Shown: piece after piece, positions 52,943-63,800 of the stretch
Layout of the letters: the number at the start of each line of letters is the position of its first letter
How positions within the stretch are numbered: position 1 is the first letter of the stretch
Assembly (NCBI GenBank): GCA_964017065.1
Contig: OZ024788.1
Location: forward strand, 14,227,191-14,291,190
Source of the DNA: Haliclona indistincta
Lineage: Eukaryota; Porifera; Demospongiae; Haplosclerida; Chalinidae
DNA: 64,000 bases
Direction: 5' to 3'
Program-made: the position numbers and the translations under genes
Notes under the pieces: generated by a model
Seen by the model: the letters and a program-made list of their open reading frames with translations, nothing else
Told to the model about the DNA's origin: nothing
Databases searched by the model: none

Positions 52943-55653
52943 CACATCAGGGAAGAACCTTGACAGACAAGCCACCAACCCAGACAGCTCAACCAATGAG
53001 TCACGCAGATGCCGAAGAAGTCAAGGTTCTTGGTGTTCTCTGGAATTCGACACAAGATGTCTTTGTTTTGAACTTTAGTCATTTCCTAGAAGGCGTCCCA
53101 GAAGCAGAGCTCACCAAGAGATGTGTAGTCAAGGTCATATCTGGATATTATGATCCGATTGGGTTCGCTGCACCAGTTGTGATAAGATTCAAAAATTTCC
53201 TTCAGGACCTGTGCCGAGAAGGGATCAACTGGGATGACCCACTTCCACACAATTTGCGACTGAAGTGGCAAGCACTGTTATCTTGTTTGACTCGATCACT
53301 AACACTTACAGTCCCGAGATGTTATTCAGCCAGTCTCCATCCAGATACAGCTTGCTCACTCATCGGATTCTGTGACGCCTCCAAGTCAGCATATGCCGCT
53401 GTTGTCTATCTCTCTATCCAAACCAACTCATCCACGGCTGATGTCCAGTTCGTTGCGTGCAAAACAAGAGTAGCTCCTCTTAAAGAGATTTCTATTCCAC
53501 GACTTGAGTTATTGTCAGCGTTGCTGTTGAGCAGATTGATCTCAAGCGTACAGAGAGCATTGGAGCCTGAGCTAAACCTCGGTACACCTTGCTGCTATGG
53601 AGATTCGGAAGTAGCTTTGTACTGGATCAAAGGTATTGGAAGAGAGTGGAAGCCTTTTGTGCACAATAGAGTGACCCAAATCAGAAGCATCATTGCACCA
53701 GAGAACTGGCACCATTGCCCAGGAACTGAGAATCCTGCCGATCTACCATCACGCGGAGTCAACCCTGAACAGCTATGCAACAGCAAGTTGTGGATACATG
53801 GACCAGAATGGTTGTGTGATCTCCAAACACCTACTGACGTTGACGACCATGAGATGCCAAGGGCATGTGAAGTTGAAGAAAAGAGATGTGACGCACATAC
53901 GCTTACCACAGCCATCACCACAAGAGATAACATCGGTAACTTGATATCCTGTCAAGAATATAGTACCCTGAAGCGACTCTTGCGAGTGACCGCCTATGTC
54001 ATCAGAGCTGCCAAATATTTCCGCTCCAAGAGATCTGACACTGCAAGCAATCAAACAACTCTGACATCGCTAGAGATTGTGAATGCGGAAAAGGTATGGA
54101 TTCGTCAAGCTCAGAGTGAATCACTCGAAGAGAAGGAATTCAAACGCCTACAAAAACAACTAGGTTTGTTCCATGATGATGAAGGACTGCTGAGGTGTGG
54201 CGGTCGACTGCAGAACGCAGAAATTCCCTACAGCACAAAATATCCACTCTTGTTACCACGCAAACACCACTTCACTTCTCTTGTCGTCCAAGAAGCTCAC
54301 ATTCGAGTTCTTCATGATGGTGCCAAGGAAACGCTCACTGAAATTCGATCTAGATTCTGGATTGTGAAGGGCCGATCACTAGTCAAGAGCATAATTCACC
54401 GCTGTACAACCTGCAAGAAGCATGAGGGAGCACCATATGGCGATCCACCACCCCCTCCCTTGCCTGAATTTAGAGTGACACAAAATCCAGCCTTCACTAA
54501 TACAGGGGTCGATTTTGCAGGTCCTCTGTTTGTCCGTAACCGATATTCCTCCAGCAATAAGGTATGGATTGTCCTCTTCACGTGTTTGGTAACTCGTGCT
54601 GTTCATCTAGATGTTGTGTCTGACATGCTTACAGGAACATTCGTGTGTTGCCTAAAGCGATTTGTAGCCAGACGAGGTCTGCCATACAAGTTCCTTTCTG
54701 ACAACGGGAAAACGTTTAAATCCACTGCCAATCTACTCAAGACAATCTTCAAGGACATGACCGTAGAGAACTACCTAGCCCAACAAGGATGCCAGTCGAT
54801 ATTCATTATTGAACGTGCACCCTGGTGGGGAGGAGTATACGAACGAATGGTGAAGTCCACCAAGCGCTGCCTTCGCAAGATGCTAGGACGTGCCTCATTT
54901 TCGTATGAAGAGCTACTGACCGCCCTTGTGGAAATAGAAGGAGTGATAAACTCAAGGCCACTATCATACGTTTCAGCAGACGACAGAGAAGAACCTCTCA
55001 CACCATCCCACTTGATTGTTGGACGCCGACTACTCAGTTTACCTGATCATCTATTCATCGGCGATCATGATATGGAAGACGAGGACTTTGAAGTCAACTC
55101 TAATCAACTGTCCAGAAGATTGAAACATCTCAATGGTGTAATAAATCACTTTTGGAGCAGATGGAGATCCGAGTATCTCAGTGAATTGCGAGAACACCAT
55201 CAATACGCAGCTGGAAGACCATCTCTGCTGGCACACATAGCAGTTGGTGAAGTCGTGATTATCAAAGACGATAAAATCCCACGAAGTTTCTGGAAATTGG
55301 GAAGGATCCAAGAAGTTATTAAAGGGAAGGATGGAGTTGCAAGAGGCGCTCTATTAAAGGTCGCAGCAAGAGGTGATCAGTCTACTCAGCTTAGGAGACC
55401 GGTACAACTTTTGTATCCCCTGGAAATCAAGTCCAAGGACACCTATCAGGATGCATCAGCTATTGTCAATAGTAATCCAAATAAAGAAGACGAACCACCA
55501 AGTGAAGACGAACCACCAAGTGAAAATGAACCACCAAGTGAAGATGAGTTTGAGAATCAATCGATAATGCCACCAAGACGCCGACCTATGCGTACAGCAG
55601 CAAGGAGAGCAAATGAGACTCTGAAGGTGTTAGCTCTGGACCTACACGACTAG
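52780..55653 (+). pseudogene. BEL/Pao Pol C-terminal part (RT end, RNase H, integrase)
   Basis: Second open frame, readable from FDDILSGTETEEEAF (52780). An ATG at 52825 (MYQESKKIF) could start it artificially. It contains FNLRKFKTNS (end of the RT palm), RNase H-like IGFCDASKSAYAAVVYL, and the BEL-type integrase: CTTCKKHEG, D in NTGVDFAGPL, D in FLSDNGKTF and E in WWGGVYERMVKSTK. The tail has DEPPSE repeats. The frame itself is intact, but without the RT core the element cannot copy itself. Confidence 0.85.
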
Positions 55654-55777
55654 TTCTTGTGTCATTGACTAAGTGAACCCCGATTTGCTGAACCAATTAC
55701 TATATTAACCCTGATTTGCTGAACTAACTATTATTGTGTTGTATTGTATCATTGACCTTGGGTCAACCCGGGGAGGA

Positions 55778-55942
55778 TGTAGACAATTATTGTGATTATC
55801 ATTATTCATTGACTGATTGATTGTGTTATGAATATCATTGAACTCATTGAGCATAGAGAACATGTGCGTGCGTGCGTGATTATCTAAGCAGCTTGGAGTA
55901 ATAGAAAGCAGAGAGAAGCGCAGTAGTCCAGAAACTCCTACA
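55778..55942 (+). repeat. 3' LTR of the BEL/Pao element
   Basis: 165 bp, same as the 5' LTR apart from one CGTG unit. Confidence 0.95.
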
Positions 55943-56047
55943 GTGTTCTAGGGCGGAGTTATGGTTATATCAATGAGTAAACACTACTTTGGCTAATATG
56001 AAACAGACTAAAGGCTTTACCGGACCTGTTTAGAATAGGGTCTTGTT

Positions 56048-59000
56048 ATGTTCACAACACTTCATGTCCCCCACGTGACAAATCACGTGATATTCCAATT
56101 ACTCAGCCGCGGGAAAATTGCGCTCGAAATGTTCGCGTGGGAGAGTGGTCTTGTTCGTCATGGACTGTACCATGAAGGCTATGTCATGGGTGACAAGCTA
56201 AATGAAGTACTTAGCTTACATGGGAAGAAGACCTGCACAACTTACGGGACTAGAACAAGTGTACGTTCATCTCGATCTCGTAAGCAGCTTGTCAGTGCTC
56301 ACTCAGAGGCGACTAACTCCAGTTTCTCCACTTCAATCGATGGTACCGGTGCAGAGGAAAAAAAAGACAACCCAGCTTGGGCAAGTAGCAATGAATCCAA
56401 GGTATTCATTAAAATATTTACGTTTATGATCACCCTATTATAATTAATTATGCATATGCTAGGAGGACCATGAGCATGAGGATAGCAGATGCAGTCAGGG
56501 TGAGCAACTGCAGGCTACATCGAAGGTAAAGTGCTTGTTTTGAGTACAATATTATAGCCTGACTTTATGTTACAATATTTCACGCAGGCTACTAACAGTA
56601 GATTACTATGGCAACTGACTACGGGTAGCCGAACTGTTGAGTTTGGTGGAATTCCATTTTCTGTTGGAGAAAAAAGGATCCTTGACTGCCAGTACGGAAA
56701 GAAGTACTATAAAAGTCGAGAGCTGACAGGAAAGCACCTTTATCTACAAGGCACTAGGAAGCAAGGCTGTTCTGCACACATTGAACTGACTGAATACATC
56801 ACATACCCTCAGTTTCAAATCCCAGCAGAGCCCATGTCACAGAAGAAAGAGCGGAAAGTGAAGAAAGAGCTGTTACTTGAGCTGAAGAAAGGTATTCAGA
56901 ATGGAGACATCAATTCAGTCTGTAAATATTTTGTTAGTCTGCCATCTGAAGAAGCTCATCATAAGTGTCATCCTACTGGCAAAGAGGTAGGAATGGCACA
57001 AAGAGTACATCCTTCCATAATTCAGAAGATCCATGCTCTTGTGTTGGAGGGTATGGTCGAACCTTTAGAAGTGCAGCGCCATCTCAAGCACTATGTTCAG
57101 CACTATTTGTGTGCCAGTGAATTACCCGATAGCCTAGATCAAGCCTACTATCCAGACATTCAAGATATTCGCAATCACATAAACACCGCCAAACGTAACC
57201 TCCAACTCTCTGTGATTGATCAAGAGAATGTTATGTTGAAGACCAATGAGTGGAAGGAATTGTCTCCTGACACTAAACTATTCTTTCGACCGTACACAAA
57301 AACTGATTCATCTGCGTTAACTTGGATTCATCAAGAGCTCTGGCAGCAAGAAGTCCTCCTTCATTATGGAAATACTATTTCTATGATTGACGCTACGTAC
57401 AAGACCACTAAATACGATCTACCTCTTTTTGTTGTCTGTGTGAAGACGAACACAGGATATTGTGTTGTTGCTGAATTCATCATTGAATCGGAGTCATCTG
57501 ATTCAATAAAAGAAGCCCTCAGCATACTGCAAGGCTGGAATCCAGAGTGGAAACAAGCATTCTTTATGTCAGATTACAGTGAGGCTGAGATGATCGCAGT
57601 TGAGTCATCATTTCCTGGGGTCAAAGTTTACATCTGTGATTTTCACCGTGAGCAAGCCTGGGAGCGGTGGGTTAAAGACCACAAGCATAATCTGACCTCT
57701 TCTCAAGCGGCAGACCTTCTTGATTTGTTGCGAGCTTGTGCCTGGGCTCCATCTACAGTACCAGATGAGCAACTCCCGAAGGATCACCACTTTCAGCAGG
57801 CGGTGATCGCATTGCAGAGCTCAGAGGTCTGGAGAGGGAATGAGCAAGTGCAGCACTGGTTCTCAAACACATGGCTTAAAGTAGCTGAGGTGAGTACATA
57901 ATTATTGTATTTCTTTGGCATCATAATTATTGTTACAATTTTAGCGTTGGGCCAGAGCATACAGAGATGATGAGTACCATGCTGCTGTCGAGACCAACAA
58001 TGGGACAGAAGCAATGAATCGTCTGATGAAGTACTCCTGTCTTCCAAGGTCAAAGAAGCTTACTCTGTCGAACATCACTGCTAAGTTAGTTGAGGAATTC
58101 ATACCATCCCTTCACTATAAGTATGTGTTTAAGAACTTCAAGCAGACAACACTGAACCGTAGCTACAATCCTAGTGTTGTTCCTCGATATTTGCAAGACC
58201 GTCCTCGTGGGACAATACTTCACTGTCTTGACAGGAAAGCATCTGCCAACAAGTACGATGAAGCAAATGTTTGTGATGTAAACACTGAGATCGGTTGCTT
58301 TGTGGTATGCTCTAAGGATAACAAGTACACAGTCAACTTCGGTGTCTCTACTGGTAGTCCTTCGTGCTCTTGTAAGGATTGGAAAGCACATCATCTCCCA
58401 TGCAAGCACTTCTTTGCTGTGTTTAAATTCAGAGACAAGTGGACATGGAATGCTCTTCCGCACCAGTACTTGGAATCTGAGTATGTGTCTGTTGATCAAG
58501 AAGCTGTAGCAAGTTACTGTGGAAAGTCATCAGCTATCGAAGAAGGCTTCAGTTTAAGTACTAGTATTCAAGATGCACACTGCTCGATTGATTATACCTC
58601 TGAATTGCCAGTCAATAAGGTACTGTTGCTAGTTTCAAGTATTATGGCATTATTATGTTAATACTTCATAGGGAAATAGGGCTACCAAGCAGCTAGCTAA
58701 ACAGGTACGAATCACACTCGAGTCTCTCAAATGCCTCACTTATGATTGCACTGAGAATCACTATGATGACCTGGTCGAACTCAACACCAACCTTGAGCAG
58801 TTGACTGCTACCCTACGAGCTAAGTTGCCTCAGAGTGAGGGACTAATAGTGCGACCAGAGCTTCAGAAGCAGTCTACTGCTAGACACAAAAGAAAAGCAT
58901 CTCTAGCCATATCTAGCATTCCCAAGAAGTTAGCAGTTGGGCGCAAAAGGTTACCTTTCTCCATCAGAAACAGAGTCGGTATGAAAGCTGCCAAGAAAAG

Positions 59001-60118
59001 GAAGGCTCAACTCAAGGTAAATAATAATCATCACTTAACAATAATAATTATTATTTTTATAATCATACTTATTATTTTGTTATTAGGTCAGTTCATCATC
59101 AGTCAGTAGACCTAAAAATCGACAATCATCAATCAGTAATGCATCGGTAAGAACTAATGATTAAGTGATGTACCTATTTGCTTATTATTTATAATTTTAG
59201 CAATCTGTCAACAATCCAAGCTGTGAACAACTTTCACTTGGTCACCGAGTCGTAGGTAAAAAAGCACAGGTCCCGATGATGCAAATCTTCAAATTCAACC
59301 TATTAATGCAGGTCAAAAACGGCTGAGATGCACATGTACTGCTTGCCAGAAGGAAGACTGTGGCCTATGTCGGTACTGCAAGGACAAAAAAAAATTTGGA
59401 GGTCAAAATAAGCTGAAGAAAAGATGTGTTCAAAGGCAGTGTGTACAACTAAAGGTCAGACTGATGTGTTGATAAAAATTAACTTAAAAAGATCTATTTG
59501 CTACAGGACTCAGTCGTTTCACCAGTGGTCGCTCCAAAACCTGCTTCACTATCTCCAGCTTCACCAGCTATCATCTTGTCTCAACAGCACAGGATGCTTA
59601 AAGAGATAAAGGGTGATGGAAACTGCCTCTTTAGAGCTCTTGCTCACTTTGCATTTGGCACAGAAGAGCTGCACGAAACAATGCGCAAGTTACTGGTCAA
59701 GTTTGTAAAAATGAACACCGAGCAGTTTCGTCCTTATGTTTTTGGTCGAACTCTAGAGGAGCACATCGACTCCATGCAGCACACAAGAATTTGGGGGATG
59801 CAAGTTGAACTTTTAGCTTCAGCTTCACTGTTTGAGATGGAAGTCTTTGTTCTTACAGAGTCTTTTGGTGGTTCATCATCAACTTTAGGGTACAGGTGGG
59901 TGAAGTACTCGCCAATCGATTGCCAGAAGTTAAGCTTTCCTCCGGCTGACGAACGCCCCAGTGCTCTGGACAACATACATCATTTGGAATTGTTCCACAG
60001 CTTCAGTCACTTCGATTGTGTTGTCGGTGTAGACGATGGCACCCTACCTCTTGCAACACCAGTGCTCTCAGACGCGAACAGCAGCACTCGTTCTCCAGAC
60101 AATGTTGTAGTCTTGTAG
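56048..60118 (+). CDS. MULE transposase fused to SWIM, CXXC zinc finger and OTU domain
   Basis: Nine exons, all GT-AG and in phase: 56048-56401, 56463-56525, 56588-57889, 57945-58619, 58672-59016, 59087-59146, 59201-59255, 59312-59454 and 59507-60118. The product is 1202 residues from ATG 56048 (inside the TIR) or 1175 from ATG 56129. The MULE core has D407 (MIDATYK), D468 (MSDYSEAE), DFHREQAWERW and E595 (NNGTEAMN). The SWIM finger is C714-x-C716-x9-C726-x-H728. A basic Lys/Arg linker follows. The CXXC-type finger (958-995) has eight cysteines, DCGLCRYCKD and KFGGQ. The OTU domain has D1036, C1039 (GDGNC) and H1167 (SHFDCV). MULE and SWIM are the usual transposase parts. CXXC fingers read unmethylated CpG and OTU domains cleave ubiquitin chains in other proteins; both roles here are inferred. 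No stop or frameshift was found. Exons 6-8 are short, so their borders are the least certain part. Confidence 0.85.
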
Positions 60119-60400
60119 AATGATTATCAATGTTATAATGTTCACACTCACAACGCTCAGTCACCTCTTGTGAAATGATAGAATGTTCATTGTTCAAATG
60201 TATTGGGAGAGATTCAGAGGCAAACAACACGGACAAAGTCGACAGACAACATTTCTACACTGCAGCTCTTATGACGACACACATGCAGCTTGCAGGACAT
60301 TGAATTGTGAGAAGTAGACAAGCTTTCAATGGTCAACTTGAAGAAATTGCGGCAGGTCAAACTCACGAGAAGAACACGAGTATAGCTGTGTGAAGGGAAC

Positions 60401-60525
60401 TAGCGGCGCTGCTTTAGAGAGAGAGAGCCATGGCTGTAAGACTGCGCTAGCCGAGCTGCTAGCGGCGCTGCTTTAGAGAGAGAGAGAGAGAGCCATGGCT
60501 GAAAGACTGCGCTAGCCGAGCTGCA
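60401..60525. repeat. Two tandem ~60-bp GA-rich units in the MULE 3' region
   Basis: TAGCGGCGCTGCTTTAGAGA then a GA run, GCCATGGCTG, AAGACTGCGCTAGCCGAGCT, twice in tandem. A short duplicate AAAGTGGGCGTTTCTCATAAT follows at 60539-60581. Non-coding. Confidence 0.85.
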
Positions 60526-60661
60526 AACACCAAGTACCGAAAGTGGGCGTTTCTCATAATAAAGTGGGCGTTTCTCATAATTCACGTGACAGGGGTCATG
60601 AAGTGTTGTGAACATAACAAAACCCGTTTAGAAAACCATTAAGCTTATCTAGGGCCGAAAA

Positions 60662-60860
60662 TGAGTGGTCAAAATTGTCATCAGCAACGATGAACTGGTA
60701 AGGGCAGAAGTTCGTGATAGCTCAGTGGTTTGGTGCGGTGGCTTTAGATGCAAAGGGCAGGGATTCAGTTCTCACTTCACACATGTTTTTTATCTTTTTT
60801 TAACGTAGATGTTAATTTATATATGTTATTTGTGGCACTCAATTATGCTTAGGAGGGTCG
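60662..60860 (+). repeat. tRNA-like repeat unit, copy 3, next to the telomere
   Basis: The unit of ~180 bp is homologous to 49411-49780, including GATAGCTCAGTGGTTTGGTGC (60717). Its B-box counterpart is degenerate (GGGATTCAGTTCTCAC). It lies directly before the first telomere repeats. Confidence 0.6.
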
Positions 60861-60866
60861 CGAGGC

Positions 60867-63800
60867 TTAGGGTTGGGTTTAGGGTTTAGGGTTTAGGGTT
60901 TAGGGTTTTAGGGTTTAGGGTTTAGGGTTTAGGGTTTTAGGGTTTAGGGTTTAGGGTTTTAGGGTTTAGGGTTTAGGGTTTAGGGTTTTAGGGTTTAGGG
61001 TTTAGGGTTTAGGGTTTAGGGTTTTAGGGTTTAGGGTTTAGGGTTTAGGGTTTAGGGTTTTAGGGTTTAGGGTTTAGGGTTTTAGGGTTTAGGGTTTAGG
61101 GTTTAGGGTTTAGGGTTTAGGGTTTAGGGTTTAGGGTTTTAGGGTTTTAGGGTTTTAGGGTTTTAGGGTTTTAGGGTTTAGGGTTTAGGGTTTAGGGTTT
61201 AGGGTTTAGGGTTTAGGGTTTTAGGGTTTTAGGGTTTAGGGTTTTAGGGTTTTAGGGTTTTAGGGTTTTAGGGTTTAGGGTTTAGGGTTTAGGGTTTAGG
61301 GTTTAGGGTTTAGGGTTTAGGGTTTAGGGTTTAGGGTTTAGGGTTTAGGGTTTAGGGTTTAGGGTTTAGGGTTTAGGGTTTAGGGTTTAGGGTTTAGGGT
61401 TTAGGGTTTTAGGGTTTTAGGGTTTTAGGGTTTAGGGTTTAGGGTTTTAGGGTTTTAGGGTTTTAGGGTTTTAGGGTTTAGGGTTTAGGGTTTAGGGTTT
61501 AGGGTTTAGGGTTTAGGGTTTAGGGTTTAGGGTTTAGGGTTTAGGGTTTTAGGGTTTTAGGGTTTTAGGGTTTTAGGGTTTTAGGGTTTTAGGGTTTAGG
61601 GTTTAGGGTTTAGGGTTTAGGGTTTAGGGTTTAGGGTTTAGGGTTTAGGGTTTAGGGTTTAGGGTTTAGGGTTTAGGGTTTAGGGTTTTAGGGTTTTAGG
61701 GTTTAGGGTTTAGGGTTTAGGGTTTAGGGTTTAGGGTTTAGGGTTTAGGGTTTTAGGGTTTTAGGGTTTAGGGTTTTAGGGTTTAGGGTTTAGGGTTTTA
61801 GGGTTTTAGGGTTTTAGGGTTTTAGGGTTTTAGGGTTTTAGGGTTTAGGGTTTAGGGTTTTAGGGTTTAGGGTTTAGGGTTTAGGGTTTAGGGTTTTAGG
61901 GTTTTAGGGTTTTAGGGTTTAGGGTTTAGGGTTTAGGGTTTTAGGGTTTTAGGGTTTAGGGTTTTAGGGTTTTAGGGTTTAGGGTTTAGGGTTTAGGGTT
62001 TAGGGTTTAGGGTTTAGGGTTTAGGGTTTAGGGTTTAGGGTTTAGGGTTTAGGGTTTTAGGGTTTTAGGGTTTTAGGGTTTTAGGGTTTTAGGGTTTTAG
62101 GGTTTAGGGTTTAGGGTTTAGGGTTTAGGGTTTAGGGTTTAGGGTTTAGGGTTTAGGGTTTTAGGGTTTTAGGGTTTAGGGTTTAGGGTTTTAGGGTTTA
62201 GGGTTTAGGGTTTAGGGTTTTAGGGTTTTAGGGTTTAGGGTTTAGGGTTTAGGGTTTAGGGTTTAGGGTTTAGGGTTTAGGGTTTAGGGTTTAGGGTTTA
62301 GGGTTTAGGGTTTAGGGTTTAGGGTTTAGGGTTTAGGGTTTAGGGTTTAGGGTTTAGGGTTTAGGGTTTAGGGTTTAGGGTTTAGGGTTTAGGGTTTAGG
62401 GTTTAGGGTTTAGGGTTTAGGGTTTAGGGTTTAGGGTTTAGGGTTTAGGGTTTAGGGTTTAGGGTTTAGGGTTTAGGGTTTAGGGTTTAGGGTTTAGGGT
62501 TTAGGGTTTAGGGTTTAGGGTTTAGGGTTTAGGGTTTAGGGTTTAGGGTTTAGGGTTTAGGGTTTAGGGTTTAGGGTTTAGGGTTTAGGGTTTAGGGTTT
62601 AGGGTTTAGGGTTTAGGGTTTAGGGTTTAGGGTTTAGGGTTTAGGGTTTAGGGTTTAGGGTTTAGGGTTTAGGGTTTAGGGTTTAGGGTTTAGGGTTTAG
62701 GGTTTAGGGTTTAGGGTTTAGGGTTTAGGGTTTAGGGTTTAGGGTTTAGGGTTTAGGGTTTAGGGTTTAGGGTTTAGGGTTTAGGGTTTAGGGTTTAGGG
62801 TTTAGGGTTTAGGGTTTAGGGTTTAGGGTTTAGGGTTTAGGGTTTAGGGTTTAGGGTTTAGGGTTTAGGGTTTAGGGTTTAGGGTTTAGGGTTTAGGGTT
62901 TAGGGTTTAGGGTTTAGGGTTTAGGGTTTAGGGTTTAGGGTTTAGGGTTTAGGGTTTAGGGTTTAGGGTTTAGGGTTTAGGGTTTAGGGTTTAGGGTTTA
63001 GGGTTTAGGGTTTAGGGTTTAGGGTTTAGGGTTTAGGGTTTAGGGTTTAGGGTTTAGGGTTTAGGGTTTAGGGTTTAGGGTTTAGGGTTTAGGGTTTAGG
63101 GTTTAGGGTTTAGGGTTTAGGGTTTAGGGTTTAGGGTTTAGGGTTTAGGGTTTAGGGTTTAGGGTTTAGGGTTTAGGGTTTAGGGTTTAGGGTTTAGGGT
63201 TTAGGGTTTAGGGTTTAGGGTTTAGGGTTTAGGGTTTAGGGTTTAGGGTTTAGGGTTTAGGGTTTAGGGTTTAGGGTTTAGGGTTTAGGGTTTAGGGTTT
63301 AGGGTTTAGGGTTTAGGGTTTAGGGTTTAGGGTTTAGGGTTTAGGGTTTAGGGTTTAGGGTTTAGGGTTTAGGGTTTAGGGTTTAGGGTTTAGGGTTTAG
63401 GGTTTAGGGTTTAGGGTTTAGGGTTTAGGGTTTAGGGTTTAGGGTTTAGGGTTTAGGGTTTAGGGTTTAGGGTTTAGGGTTTAGGGTTTAGGGTTTAGGG
63501 TTTAGGGTTTAGGGTTTAGGGTTTAGGGTTTAGGGTTTAGGGTTTAGGGTTTAGGGTTTAGGGTTGTAGGGTTTAGGGTTTAGGGTTTAGGGTTTAGGGT
63601 TTAGGGTTTAGGGTTTAGGGTTTAGGGTTTAGGGGTTTAGGGTTTAGGGTTTAGGGTTTAGGGTTTAGGGTTTAGGGTTTAGGGTTTAGGGTTTAGGGTT
63701 TTAGGGTTTAGGGTTTAGGGTTTAGGGTTTTAGGGTTTAGGGTTTAGGGTTTAGGGTTTAGGGTTTAGGGTTTAGGGTTTAGGGTTTAGGGTTTAGGGTT

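Larger units (their letters stand above)
49913..55942 (+). mobile_element. BEL/Pao LTR retrotransposon
   Basis: LTRs are 49913-50081 (169 bp) and 55778-55942 (165 bp). They look identical except for one fewer CGTG unit in the 3' copy. Target duplication GTGTT is at 49908-49912 and 55943-55947. A TGG-starting primer site follows the 5' LTR (50082) and a GGGGAGGA tract precedes the 3' LTR. It is inserted in a subtelomeric satellite unit. Pol is split by a deletion in RT. Confidence 0.95.
56038..60625 (+). mobile_element. Mutator-like element (MULE), 4.6 kb, apparently complete
   Basis: Inverted ends of ~34 bp start GGGTCTTGTTATGTTCACAA (56038) and, on the other strand, GGGTTTTGTTATGTTCACAA (from 60625), with about two mismatches. 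Flanks GTTTAGAATA (56028-56037) and GTTTAGAAAA (60626-60635) are a 10-bp target duplication with one mismatch, in the MULE size range. It carries one long spliced gene. The right end also has a duplicated ~60-bp GA-rich segment (60401-60525). Confidence 0.9.

Noticed and set aside
60400..60615. Minus-strand 71-codon frame at the MULE right end
   Set aside because: It is produced by the GA-rich tandem duplication and the TIR; no conserved content.
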